From contig NZ_AYMG01000042.1 in assembly GCF_000633455.1 (NCBI RefSeq), forward strand, positions 1 to 64,000: DNA of 64,000 bases. The letters run 5' to 3'. The notes under the pieces are model-generated. The model was given only the letters and a program-made list of their open reading frames with translations, was not told where the DNA came from and ran no database searches. The translations under genes and the position numbers were made by a program. Positions 26,873 through 35,571 of the stretch are shown here, in pieces; the stretch's first letter is position 1, and each line of letters begins with the position of its first letter. This stretch comes from Pedobacter jeongneungensis. GTDB lineage: Bacteria > Bacteroidota > Bacteroidia > Sphingobacteriales > Sphingobacteriaceae.

Positions 26873-27748
26873 TTACTTTAAAAAGCCATCCAGATAACCC
26901 AATATGGTTTTGGACTGCATCATCAGGCTTACATGCCCCTGCGCAGGCACAACGGCCAATTGCGATTTTGGCATCTTGCCCATATCAGCAAATACAGCGC
27001 CGCCCAACAGCTGGTAGGTTTTAATCAGCTCTGTTTTATCCAGGCCATCATTGTCGCCTGCAATAAGCAATACCGGCGAAGTAATTTTCGCAATATTGGC
27101 ATCTCCCATGTCGAATGGTACCTTAATAAAATCAATCATCTGGGTTAAAAACGAAGTCCATTTGGTTTTGTCGGGTGCTATGGCGTCATATGCCGTTTTC
27201 ATTGGTGTATTCTCCAAAAATTCAGGTTTCATTCCTTTAAACGCATTGCTAACGGCAGGCATCCAGCCACTTGTTTTATAAGTAGAAGAAATGATCACTA
27301 ATTTTTTTACCCGCTTAGGGCTTTGTACAATCAGTTGATAAGCCACAGAACCACCCATGCTATATCCTGCAACATCAGCACTATCTATTTTTAAATAATT
27401 CATTACAGCTTCCACATCACTTGCCAGGGTAGTCAGGTTTAATTTTCGGTCTGAATATGGTGTGTGTCCGTGTCCCTGCAATTCAATGGCAATTACTTTT
27501 CTTGTTTTAGATAGTTCAGGTATTAATTGTCCCCAGTTCGTTTCAATGGTCATAAAAGCACCGTGCAATAATACAAGCGGTTTGCCCTCACCATACACTT
27601 CATAATAAACTTTAGTATCCTTAACAGGTGCATAACCACTCTGTGCAGGTTTAAGCTGTTGCCCTTTTGATTGAGCTGTAGCAAATAACATGATTACCAT
27701 AACCAGTATTGATTTAAGGGAATTTCCCGTTTTGAATAAATTTTTCAT
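26873..27748 (-). CDS. Exported alpha/beta hydrolase
   Basis: A 291-residue protein. I chose Met-Lys-Asn-Leu-Phe at 27748 because it starts a normal signal peptide. The 13-residue extension to 27787 adds a charged tail. It has the oxyanion motif Leu-Leu-His-Gly-Ala-Phe, the nucleophile elbow Gly-Tyr-Ser-Met-Gly-Gly, an acid in Gly-Asp-Asn-Asp-Gly, and the base His in Gln-Gly-His-Val-Ser. It resembles 3-oxoadipate enol-lactonase/haloperoxidase-like hydrolases. It stands alone upstream of the aldo/keto reductase on the same strand. Confidence 0.9.
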   Translation of the reverse strand: MKNLFKTGNSLKSILVMVIMLFATAQSKGQQLKPAQSGYAPVKDTKVYYEVYGEGKPLVLLHGAFMTIETNWGQLIPELSKTRKVIAIELQGHGHTPYSDRKLNLTTLASDVEAVMNYLKIDSADVAGYSMGGSVAYQLIVQSPKRVKKLVIISSTYKTSGWMPAVSNAFKGMKPEFLENTPMKTAYDAIAPDKTKWTSFLTQMIDFIKVPFDMGDANIAKITSPVLLIAGDNDGLDKTELIKTYQLLGGAVFADMGKMPKSQLAVVPAQGHVSLMMQSKTILGYLDGFLK

Positions 27749-27932
27749 CAGGCGATTTAGTTTTTTTGATCTGTATTGACCATACAAATATGACGTTCAT
27801 TTCAGGATTTGAGACGGCGTAAAAACGACAACTTTAGCGGCAAATTGCGACATTAAAAATTCACCAATTCTTCTACAAAACAAGCATTCACTTTTTGGCA
27901 AATGACAAATGTTATTTTGACGCGTTCGCTGA

Positions 27933-28085
27933 CCTTTGTCTAGCGATGCAAAAGAACGTTACTTAAAATTCCTGACCAATTTCCCCTCCCTGGCCAACAG
28001 GATCCCGCTATCTTACCTCGCCTCTTTTATCGGCATCACCCAGTCGTCGTTAAGCAGAATCCGGAAAAGCATTGACAAATCATAA
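27933..28085 (+). pseudogene. Crp/Fnr-family regulator, C-terminal remnant
   Basis: A start-less frame encodes about 50 residues: Ser-Ser-Asp-Ala-Lys-Glu-Arg-Tyr-Leu, then Tyr-Leu-Ala-Ser-Phe-Ile-Gly-Ile-Thr-Gln-Ser-Ser-Leu-Ser-Arg-Ile-Arg-Lys. This is the DNA-binding end of the Bacteroidota Crp family, as in the genes at 15245 and 61051. A stop codon at 27930 and no effector domain upstream show that the gene is broken. It lies 8 bp before tRNA-tail repeat copy D. Confidence 0.75.
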
Positions 28086-28093
28086 TTTCCACC

Positions 28094-28120
28094 AGGCTCA
28101 TCAATAGATGGGCTTTTTTT
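28094..28120. repeat. tRNA-tail repeat, copy D / terminator hairpin
   Basis: AGGCTCATCAATAGATGGGCTTTTTTT resembles the terminator part of copies A and B. The GCTCATC/GATGGGC stem survives and ends in a T run, so it can still act as a terminator. No tRNA sequence precedes it. The relationship to copies A-C is plausible but weaker. Confidence 0.45.
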
Positions 28121-28247
28121 CTTTCCTGATTAAGTTAAGATCAATCAGCCTGTTCAAATCATTAAACACCATTTACGGTTTTTAGTAAAGTGGCTATTGC
28201 ATATATTTGGATATTGACAAATCCATTATTTTCAAAAACCCGGACAA

Positions 28248-28499
28248 ATGAACCAAAAAGAATTAGCGCAATTAACAAATGAAGAATTACTGCAGGAAGC
28301 CAAAAAAATGAAATCAGCGAAGATTATGAATGCTGCAATCATAGGATTTCTGATTGGTGTGATATTTTATAGTGTAATGAAAAGCAGTTTCGGATTTCTG
28401 ACACTTATTCCTTTATTTTTTGCCTACAAACTGATTAATAGCTCGAAATATAATAATCAGGAATTGGAAGATCTTTTAAAAGAAAGAAATTTGAGATAG
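28248..28499 (+). CDS. Small membrane protein, unknown
   Basis: An 83-residue protein. The N-terminal charged helix (Lys-Glu-Leu-Ala-Gln-Leu-Thr-Asn-Glu-Glu-Leu) is followed by two hydrophobic helices (about 28-46 and 50-66) and an acidic/basic tail ending Leu-Lys-Glu-Arg-Asn-Leu-Arg. It resembles short FUN14/holin-like hypothetical proteins, without a firm match. It is isolated and convergent with the GLPGLI operon. Confidence 0.6.
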   Translation: MNQKELAQLTNEELLQEAKKMKSAKIMNAAIIGFLIGVIFYSVMKSSFGFLTLIPLFFAYKLINSSKYNNQELEDLLKERNLR

Positions 28500-28564
28500 A
28501 AAACGTAGCATTGATTAGAAAAGCAAATTGATCCTCAATCGATTCTTTACTATATGCTTACCTA

Positions 28565-31300
28565 CTAGAAATTATACCGCAAACTTATAAAAACATTTCT
28601 TTTAATTAAAGGAATCGCATCAAAGCTCTGCGATTGATTACCCCGATTAAAACGAAAATACGTTTTTTCATTTGTTATATTATCAACTTTTAAAGTTAGG
28701 AAAATAGGATGTTTCCCAAACTTGTAGTTCCCTTCAAGGTCGCATAGCAAGATGTTTTCATTACTAACACCAAAAAAATCATTTTGATAAAAATTTAGAT
28801 TAGCCGCTAAGTTTAGTTGTTCATTGAAAACGAAACGTTGATTAAACCTATACAATATATATGCTACCTTACTATTTGCTGAACCACTGATGTTACCAGG
28901 CAGTCTAGATCCGTAGCCGATTAAGCTAGAGTTTAGTTTAATAAAGTATTTTTTATTCCAGTTCTTTTTGATAGAAAAATCGAACGATAAAAAACTATTG
29001 TCGATAACATTAACATTTCCTTTTGACACAAGGAGTGTTGTGTATTGGTGGTATCCTGCCCCAATGTTGATGAGTGCACCGAGTAAAAGAGAAGGTATTT
29101 GGCTGTCTAGTAAAACCCCGATGGTATTTATTCCTCTATTACTCATACTGTCAATGGAATAAGAAATTAATCCAACATACCTGTTTGTTATGAGATTATT
29201 GCCTACCTGTCGGGATGCATATCCATAAAATGAGCCAAAGCTCAAATCTCCCGACCATCTCCATGCGAGGCCATAATTGAAGTTGATTCTTTTAACAGAC
29301 TTATTTATGTTCACATTCTTCTGAAATGAAGTGAGAGAAGATGGAAAATACTCTTGATAAAAATCCTCTGGTTGTAACGGCGATTGGATAAAAGAAGCTT
29401 CTAATCTCCCTGTAAAGATTTTCAAAAGCTTGTGTGACTGAACCAAATTGATATTTAAGGTTGGCGTACTAAAGGAAATACTATCTTGTTGATTTCTTGT
29501 GGAGCTATTTACCCAACCCAAATCCATACTAGCAGTAAAAGACTGCTTCAATATAAATTTAAAACTTTTATTTATGCTAATGCCAAACCTATGTTGCGAA
29601 AGCTCATTATATTGTCTCAGTGAATTTAATGGATATACTGGGGGTACATTTTCCTGTTCATTGGAAAGTGTAGTACTGTTCGTTAAAGGGAGATGTGAAT
29701 AGCCATAATAAATGCCTAAGCTAAGTAACTCTCCACTCTTTAATTTTTTCAGATGCCTCCAGCTTGTTAGCAACTGATCGTACTTCAGGCCATACTGGTT
29801 TTTTAAAAATGTATAATCTGAATCAGGAGCAATAAAGTTAAATGCAAAGTCTCCTGAAACGCCTACACTTTGCTGCGCTATATTTTCGCTATTATACTGT
29901 AACTGCCATACATTAGCGCTGTTTGGTGATAGCCTATGCGTATAATCTGCCTTTACGGTGTAGCTGTTCCAATCTGCTGTTGTATGCTTTCGCAAGCCAC
30001 TTTTAATGCCAAAGCCCTGGTAGCTGGATTCTTGTACACCAGATGACATATCTTTATAAAATTTAAGCTCAAATTTAAGCTCACTGAGGCTATCCGGCGC
30101 CCATGTGTATAATTGCCTAACATTAATAATTTTAGGGGTGTACTGATTATGATTTGAGGCAATCCTACTTCTATATTGCTCGCCATCGTAAATAGAAGAA
30201 TTGTAAAATGTTTGCTGGTTTTGGCGATCTAAGATGTAAGCGATTTCAGTCTGGCTAGTCAGCTTCTTATTGTAAGATGAATTGATCTGCAATCTGTTAT
30301 CCCATTGACGGTTCTTGATGTACCTGCTGTTATCGAAATTATTAATCAGTGCCAACTGATTAGTTTGCATTAATATTCCGGAAACCGTACGTTCAGGAAC
30401 ATTCTTAAGCTCGTTCTCCAGTTGGAATGTTACACCGTTTCCAATAGCATTCCAATTCGCAATAAGTCCCATTTTCAGTTTTCCGTATAGGGAGAAAATA
30501 ACGGGATTAAAATTATAACGCCATTGACTTCCTAAACCAACTTCACCATCACCAAAAGCGGCCTTTAATTTCGCATTCTTTTTGAGGCCGAGGTTTACAA
30601 AAATCTTTTGTTCACCACCAATCCCCTTTAACAAACGGTTCTGGCTCTGGTTTTCTATAGCCTGTATAGTGCTCAGCACATGAGTTGGGAAATTATTGAG
30701 GATAAGATCAAGCTTATCGGTAAATAACTCCTGCCCATCAATGGTTATTTTATCTACTGGCCTTTTTTTATAAAGAAGCAATCCCTTATCATCAATTTCA
30801 AAATTGGGAACCTTAACGATAATATCTTTTAATTTTTTTTCGTCGCCATCCTTAAATGCATCAGTTTGATAGAATGTCGTATCCCCTCTTGTCCAAATCG
30901 CCGGAGCTTTTATATCCACAGCATTCAACTGATTTGATTTGGGTGACATGGTAATGTCAAGCTTCAACACCCCATTATTACCAGCAAGAGACTTGCGTAT
31001 CTGAAAATTAGCGTAAGCTATATTAGAAACTGTAATTTCGACAGAGTCTATTCCCGAAATGCCAACATTGGCATTAAATGAATTTTTATCTCCTGTACTA
31101 AAATAGTTAAGTACAATACCATTAGTACCCGAAATCTTTACTGAACAATTTATGACGCCTATCCCCTCTTTATCTAATATTTCTCCAACTACGCGTATTG
31201 TTGATTGCTGGCCGTATGCAAACAATACAAAAAAGAGAAAGGCAATTGTTAAACAGGAACGCAAAATATTACTGGTTGGATAGTTCAGTCTGTTGTTCAA
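28565..31300 (-). CDS. TonB-receptor-like outer-membrane beta-barrel protein
   Basis: A 911-residue outer-membrane protein. It has a signal peptide (cleavage near Ala-Tyr-Gly-Gln, about residue 31), then a carboxypeptidase-regulatory-like domain (about 35-115) and a plug-like region with Val-Pro-Asn-Phe-Glu-Ile-Asp-Asp-Lys-Gly and Lys-Ile-Thr-Ile-Asp-Gly-Gln-Glu (about 165-200). A long beta-barrel ends in Arg-Tyr-Asn-Phe. This is the TonB-dependent-like family that pairs with GLPGLI proteins. It overlaps the 3' end of the GLPGLI gene by 32 bp, which suggests coupled translation. The substrate is unknown. Confidence 0.88.
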   Translation of the reverse strand: MNNRLNYPTSNILRSCLTIAFLFFVLFAYGQQSTIRVVGEILDKEGIGVINCSVKISGTNGIVLNYFSTGDKNSFNANVGISGIDSVEITVSNIAYANFQIRKSLAGNNGVLKLDITMSPKSNQLNAVDIKAPAIWTRGDTTFYQTDAFKDGDEKKLKDIIVKVPNFEIDDKGLLLYKKRPVDKITIDGQELFTDKLDLILNNFPTHVLSTIQAIENQSQNRLLKGIGGEQKIFVNLGLKKNAKLKAAFGDGEVGLGSQWRYNFNPVIFSLYGKLKMGLIANWNAIGNGVTFQLENELKNVPERTVSGILMQTNQLALINNFDNSRYIKNRQWDNRLQINSSYNKKLTSQTEIAYILDRQNQQTFYNSSIYDGEQYRSRIASNHNQYTPKIINVRQLYTWAPDSLSELKFELKFYKDMSSGVQESSYQGFGIKSGLRKHTTADWNSYTVKADYTHRLSPNSANVWQLQYNSENIAQQSVGVSGDFAFNFIAPDSDYTFLKNQYGLKYDQLLTSWRHLKKLKSGELLSLGIYYGYSHLPLTNSTTLSNEQENVPPVYPLNSLRQYNELSQHRFGISINKSFKFILKQSFTASMDLGWVNSSTRNQQDSISFSTPTLNINLVQSHKLLKIFTGRLEASFIQSPLQPEDFYQEYFPSSLTSFQKNVNINKSVKRINFNYGLAWRWSGDLSFGSFYGYASRQVGNNLITNRYVGLISYSIDSMSNRGINTIGVLLDSQIPSLLLGALINIGAGYHQYTTLLVSKGNVNVIDNSFLSFDFSIKKNWNKKYFIKLNSSLIGYGSRLPGNISGSANSKVAYILYRFNQRFVFNEQLNLAANLNFYQNDFFGVSNENILLCDLEGNYKFGKHPIFLTLKVDNITNEKTYFRFNRGNQSQSFDAIPLIKRNVFISLRYNF

Positions 31301-32030
31301 GCTTCGTTTTTTTTACCGGGCCTGATGGTACTGCAGCTTTCATATCACTAAGTTTCTCGAAGCGTTGGTTAAATTCTGCAGGCCAGAATACCTTATCGGC
31401 AATTGGCGTATTTGCGGAATACTTCACTAAGGAATAATGTTTTTTTAGTGGAATACAGTCTGCTTCAACAACCAAACCAGGCAATCCCATTATTGCATCA
31501 ATTCCTGCCTGCATCGGTATATCCGAAGTGAACCATACAGACCATTGAGGCTTCCCCCTGAGGGTAAGTGTTGCCTTTTGGCATTTAAGCCCATTTACAA
31601 TTTTTGTTTCGGGAAATAAATCCCATTGGAAAAAGTTGCTATCAAATTTCTGCATATAATTATAGCTAACCTGCCCTTTTCCACTCATATGGGGTCTCAT
31701 CCTGAAAATAAGACTGTCCATATCTCGGGAACTCAAGCTCTGAAGCGTATCCATTGCAAGAGAAATTCCAAAAACACTATATTCCGATGTATTAAACTCA
31801 AACTTCCCGCTAGGATAAGTGTTAAGGTAATTGGGCTTTTCAAAGTAAATATACCGGCCACCTTTGCGATAAAAGTAACCAGTATAATCCAGAGTGAGTG
31901 CTTTTTTTAACTCTCCATTACCTAAATTAGCATATATATCTTCGCTTACCTTATATTGAGCTTCGAATGTTTGAGAGATTGAATAAAAAGGTAGCAGCAC
32001 TGCCGCTATAACGATAAATATTATTTTCAT
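31269..32030 (-). CDS. GLPGLI-family protein
   Basis: A 253-residue secreted or periplasmic protein with a signal peptide ending near Ser-Ile-Ser-Gln (residue 20). It has the name-giving motif as Met-Gly-Leu-Pro-Gly-Leu-Val, in the usual context after Ala-Gly-Ile-Asp and before a beta strand, and a Trp-Ser-Val-Trp-Phe-Thr strand. Function of the family is unknown, and it is nearly always beside a TonB-like barrel gene, as here. It follows the small secreted protein by 59 bp. Confidence 0.92.
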   Translation of the reverse strand: MKIIFIVIAAVLLPFYSISQTFEAQYKVSEDIYANLGNGELKKALTLDYTGYFYRKGGRYIYFEKPNYLNTYPSGKFEFNTSEYSVFGISLAMDTLQSLSSRDMDSLIFRMRPHMSGKGQVSYNYMQKFDSNFFQWDLFPETKIVNGLKCQKATLTLRGKPQWSVWFTSDIPMQAGIDAIMGLPGLVVEADCIPLKKHYSLVKYSANTPIADKVFWPAEFNQRFEKLSDMKAAVPSGPVKKTKLEQQTELSNQ

Positions 32031-32089
32031 TATAAACTAACTTATTCTGGTGTTTAAAATTTGATCCTCAATCTTAAATGATTTGGTAA

Positions 32090-32494
32090 TTATGGCTGCA
32101 CTGGTACAGGCACAGGAATTGGAGCATCATCACCTGGAATTGCAGGCTCATCACCACCTAGTAATATTACAGGCAACTCTTCTCCATGTGGTTTAGGATC
32201 ACAAGCTGCGGCCATAATTGGCATTGCCTGTTTAGAAACCGCATCTGCTTTTAAGCTGGATATTACTGCTGCTATAGTCTTTGCTGTTTCACAATCTCCG
32301 GCTGTAGCGGTACTTGTAATGGTAACTGTGGTGCTCATTCTTTCTCCATTTGCACAAATTAAAAAAGAAGTTGCCGAACTGGTATAGCTCATTGTACAAT
32401 CAGTCCCTTTGGTCAAAATTGGACTTTCTAAAGTCACAGCGGCCACAGCTGGCAGGCTAAAAATAAATGGAAGCGCTAAAAAAAATTTTTTCAT
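32090..32494 (-). CDS. Small secreted Cys-containing protein with Pro-rich tail
   Basis: A 134-residue protein with a clear signal peptide (Leu-Pro-Ala-Val-Ala-Ala, cleavage about residue 18-19). The mature part has four Cys (in Asp-Cys-Thr, Ile-Cys-Ala, Asp-Cys-Glu and Ala-Cys-Asp), enough for two disulphides. It ends in an acidic, proline-rich stretch with Pro-Val repeats. No family was recognised. It is the first gene of the GLPGLI/TonB-like operon, so it may be the cargo or a partner of that barrel. This is inference. Confidence 0.7.
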   Translation of the reverse strand: MKKFFLALPFIFSLPAVAAVTLESPILTKGTDCTMSYTSSATSFLICANGERMSTTVTITSTATAGDCETAKTIAAVISSLKADAVSKQAMPIMAAACDPKPHGEELPVILLGGDEPAIPGDDAPIPVPVPVQP

Positions 32495-32788
32495 GTTGTT
32501 TTGTTGTTAGTCTATAGTTAAAGAATTTATTTGTTATTATATACTTACGCAATGTAAAATACTGCATGATAACGAAAATCCCTAACCACTATATGTTTAA
32601 ATTATAGGCGAGAAGCTTAAAATATCCTTTATATGTTTAATATGAGTAACCATGTTAATTGTAGTTGTTCCTTTACTGTATTTATACGTAATATTTCAGA
32701 TTGTTTAAATGAAAACTATTACATATTATTGTATTACAAACAATGTTGCGATGATCCCTAACTGCAATATTTTTTTATTTAGTTGCTT
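32495..32788. other. AT-rich intergenic region between divergent genes
   Basis: No gene is seen. The words TATATGTTTAA (near 32591 and 32631) and GATCCCTAACTGC / AATCCCTAACCAC (near 32753 and 32577) each occur twice. They may be binding sites for the XRE regulator at 32789. This is tentative. Confidence 0.35.
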
Positions 32789-33007
32789 ATGGATCATAAT
32801 AATAAAAAGTTTACTTTGATAAGTAAAAGGATGCGTGCACGCAGATCGGAATATGGCTTTAGCCAAGAAAACATGGCCAAATTATTAGGTATATCTCAAA
32901 ATGTATATTCTAAGAATGAGCGTGATATTCAAAATGTTCCTCTCGGACGAGTTTTCCGGATTGCAGAAATCCTTGAAATGTCTATTTCCCAATTACTTGA
33001 ACATTAG
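32789..33007 (+). CDS. XRE-family HTH regulator
   Basis: A 72-residue stand-alone helix-turn-helix protein. It shows Ser-Gln-Glu-Asn-Met-Ala-Lys-Leu-Leu-Gly-Ile-Ser-Gln-Asn-Val-Tyr-Ser-Lys-Asn-Glu-Arg, the classic XRE pattern, then Ile-Ala-Glu-Ile-Leu-Glu-Met-Ser. I chose the ATG at 32789. A TTG two codons upstream is less likely. It is divergent from the GLPGLI operon and a possible regulator of it. There is no toxin partner next to it. Confidence 0.85.
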   Translation: MDHNNKKFTLISKRMRARRSEYGFSQENMAKLLGISQNVYSKNERDIQNVPLGRVFRIAEILEMSISQLLEH

Positions 33008-33163
33008 CGCTATGGTTGTATGCTGATAAACCGTTATGATAAAATTATCATTAATGGCCAGTTAAAGAATAAATCGATTTATTTTTGATGTTCAAATTGT
33101 CTTAAAAAGACTCAGTCCAATATTGATTTCATTTATGTTAATCAAACATTTCATACCTTTAAA

Positions 33164-33195
33164 CATGGTGAAGAAGTATTATTTATAACACCATG
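33164..33195. promoter_or_regulatory. Inverted repeat upstream of the cupin gene
   Basis: CATGGTG (33164-33170) and CACCATG (33189-33195) are perfect inverted arms 18 bp apart, 50 bp before the cupin start. They could form an operator for the downstream AraC-type regulator. Confidence 0.35.
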
Positions 33196-33244
33196 CATCA
33201 GTTGAAATTTACAAAAAAGGTATTCAGTGGACATTAAACATAAT

Positions 33245-33736
33245 ATGGAATCCAACATCAGTATCATCAACGAAAACGAAGGCGAGTTATTAGGTATAGC
33301 AGGAGGTAATTACCGGATCATCATCTCTGGTGAGCAGACCAATGGCAATTACGCCGTTATTGAAATGACGGTTCCGCCGGGAGGTGGCCCACCACCACAT
33401 GCCCACCCCGATACGCAAGAGATGTTCCATATATTAGAGGGGGAAGTTGAATTTAAAACAGAAGCGGGCAAACAAACCGTTACAAAAGATGGCTTTGTAA
33501 ACATCCCTCTTGGTGGAGCGATCCATTGTTTTAAGAATACCTCCGAAAAAAATGCACGTTTGCTCTGTACCGTAGTGCCGGCCGGCCTCGAAAACCTCTT
33601 TCAGGAAATAGGTATCCCTGTTCATCCGGGCGAAATGCCCGCAGTTCCTGAGTTAACAGAGGAGCGAAAGGCATTTTTAAAAGAAATGGACCTGAAATAC
33701 AATCAAAAAACATATCCGCCAAACTTTTTGGGATAA
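33245..33736 (+). CDS. Cupin-domain protein
   Basis: A 163-residue cytosolic single-cupin protein. Motif 1 is Gly-Gly-Gly-Pro-Pro-Pro-His-Ala-His-Pro-Asp-Thr-Gln-Glu-Met-Phe-His. Motif 2 has Ile-Pro-Leu-Gly-Gly-Ala-Ile-His-Cys-Phe. The His/Glu metal site is complete. A C-terminal 40-residue helical extension follows. A GTG six codons upstream is a possible alternative start. The gene is followed after 10 bp by an AraC-type regulator, so the two form an operon. The substrate is unknown. Confidence 0.88.
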   Translation: MESNISIINENEGELLGIAGGNYRIIISGEQTNGNYAVIEMTVPPGGGPPPHAHPDTQEMFHILEGEVEFKTEAGKQTVTKDGFVNIPLGGAIHCFKNTSEKNARLLCTVVPAGLENLFQEIGIPVHPGEMPAVPELTEERKAFLKEMDLKYNQKTYPPNFLG

Positions 33737-33746
33737 ACCTTTTATT

Positions 33747-34586
33747 ATGCCACCACTTAACATGTTGCACCAGGAATTTGATGCTCCCGAAGACCTTCGG
33801 GATACCATCAAGTGTTTTTGGTATAACAAAAGAATATCTGGTGAAACTCCATCCAGCTATGAGGTGATTCCCGATGGTTATGCAGAGATTATCTTTTATT
33901 TTGGGAATATCTCTATGGAACAAGGTGCGAACCTGCAACCTTTACCTTCCCCTTTTATGATGGGTCTGCTCAACCAGCCGGTTCATTTTTACACCAATGG
34001 CCAATTGGAAATTATTGGCATCAGGTGTTTCCCCTGGACAGTTTTTGATCTGCTGGGTTTACCTGCTGGTAAATCGGGTGTACAGGTATTCGAACATCCC
34101 ATCGCAAAACTACAAACCAATCTGAATCAATTAATTAGTGCAGGTAACATAGAAGAAGCAATTGCAGAAGTAAAACAATATTTCCTTGATGCACGTTCGG
34201 GTGTTGCTACCGATAGCATGTTGCATAAAGCAGGTATTGCCATGCAGAAAGCAAAAGGCAATCTTCCTGTAAGACAGGTAGCCGAAGCGGCCCATGCCAC
34301 AGTACGTACACTTGAAAGAAACTTTAAGCAATCATCTGGTTATACCGTTAAAGATGTATCGGGCCTGATGCGCTTTGAACAGGTGCGTAACCGCTTATGG
34401 ACTGAGCCTGATGTGAACCTGACTGGTTTAGCTCATGAGATGGGCTATACCGATCAACCGCACCTCAGCAGGGAATTTAAACGCTATAGCGGCACTACTC
34501 CTGCTGCATTTGCCCGCAACGCCAAAAAAGGCAAACAAGCTGCCGCTCGTGATGTACTTGCCTTTGCCAAAACGGATAAAAAATAA
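33747..34586 (+). CDS. AraC-family regulator (DUF6597-type N-domain)
   Basis: A 279-residue regulator. Residues about 1-110 match the DUF6597-like sensor (Tyr-Glu-Val-Ile-Pro-Asp-Gly-Tyr-Ala-Glu-Ile-Ile-Phe-Tyr-Phe-Gly). Residues about 155-255 form the AraC double helix-turn-helix (Thr-Val-Arg-Thr-Leu-Glu-Arg-Asn-Phe and Met-Gly-Tyr-Thr-Asp-Gln-Pro-His-Leu-Ser-Arg-Glu-Phe-Lys). It lies in an operon between the cupin gene and a GyrI-like gene. The basic C-terminal tail is unusual but short. Confidence 0.92.
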   Translation: MPPLNMLHQEFDAPEDLRDTIKCFWYNKRISGETPSSYEVIPDGYAEIIFYFGNISMEQGANLQPLPSPFMMGLLNQPVHFYTNGQLEIIGIRCFPWTVFDLLGLPAGKSGVQVFEHPIAKLQTNLNQLISAGNIEEAIAEVKQYFLDARSGVATDSMLHKAGIAMQKAKGNLPVRQVAEAAHATVRTLERNFKQSSGYTVKDVSGLMRFEQVRNRLWTEPDVNLTGLAHEMGYTDQPHLSREFKRYSGTTPAAFARNAKKGKQAAARDVLAFAKTDKK

Positions 34587-34665
34587 AAACGCCTGTTTCA
34601 TAAAAGATAGTGCAATTCCTTATTAATTTTGGCCTGGATAAATATCTAAAACCAACACCTGTTTT

Positions 34666-35115
34666 ATGACAAAGGCTTTCAAAATTATTGGTATTGCTAC
34701 CCGCACCACCAACCAAAACAATCAATCAGCAGAAGATTTAGGCAAACTCTGGTCGCAATTTTACACAGAAGGCATTTTCGACAAAATCCCAAACAAGGTT
34801 TCCAATGATATCATTACCATTTATACGGATTATGTAAGCAATTATACTGATGCTTACACCACCATTATTGGTGTTCCGGTTTCTGCACTTGATCAAATTC
34901 CTGATGGAATGATCGGCCGTGAATTTGAGGCTGAAAATTTCCAAAAGTTCACCGCAAAGGGAGCAATGCCCAATGCCGTGGTAAATACATGGATGGATAT
35001 CTGGAATCGCGATGTCGAACTGAACAGAAAATATACTTACGATCTGGAAATTTATGGAGAGAAATCGCAGGATGGTGAAAATGCAGAGGTGGAGATTTTT
35101 ATAGCAATAAAATAG
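34666..35115 (+). CDS. GyrI-like effector-binding domain protein
   Basis: A 149-residue stand-alone GyrI/AraC_E_bind-like domain. Pattern elements are Gly-Ile-Ala-Thr-Arg-Thr-Thr-Asn at the N-terminus, Leu-Trp-Ser-Gln-Phe, a Tyr-Thr-Thr-Ile-Ile-Gly-Val-Pro-Val strand and the final Glu-Ile-Tyr-Gly-Glu...Val-Glu-Ile-Phe-Ile-Ala-Ile. Such proteins bind hydrophobic drugs or act as hydrolases or sinks. It follows the AraC gene by about 80 bp, so it probably belongs to the same response unit. Confidence 0.87.
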   Translation: MTKAFKIIGIATRTTNQNNQSAEDLGKLWSQFYTEGIFDKIPNKVSNDIITIYTDYVSNYTDAYTTIIGVPVSALDQIPDGMIGREFEAENFQKFTAKGAMPNAVVNTWMDIWNRDVELNRKYTYDLEIYGEKSQDGENAEVEIFIAIK

Positions 35116-35571
35116 ATCCGTTATTTCGAGTTTTAATTTACTGCATAAATAACAGCAATTAATTTATATATCTTCCCTCAAGTTACGTCATTTCGAGTGG
35201 AGTGCAACGCAGCCGAGAAATCTATACACTATCATCCAAGTTTATAAACCATATAAGACATTGAAGATCATTAAAGCTCAACATCCAAAATGCCATATGA
35301 TTTACCATAAAACTAATGGCAGTAATGTTTAATGACTTTCATGATTCTGTGCTGCCCATAGCAGGAAGGTTTCATAATCCTCATGATTTAATGTAGATTA
35401 GGGAAGGGAGATTTCAAAGTTAATTTATTTTTCAAGGTAATAAATTTCATCATTTTCGTTTCAATGAGGATTATCAATTAATGTTTCAAATCGAGTTACA
35501 CAAAGATTGTCGTGTTTATACAAGCCTAACTTAGCTTCATTGCTGAATTTTGTATCATAATCATTTCAATT
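35116..35571. other. Non-coding spacer before the monooxygenase gene
   Basis: No gene is recognised in 456 bp. 35185-35222 carries the dispersed ACGTCATTTCGAGTGGAGTGC-like word, related to the REP-like hairpins elsewhere. The rest is AT-rich, without clear promoter boxes or open frames of note. Confidence 0.5.
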
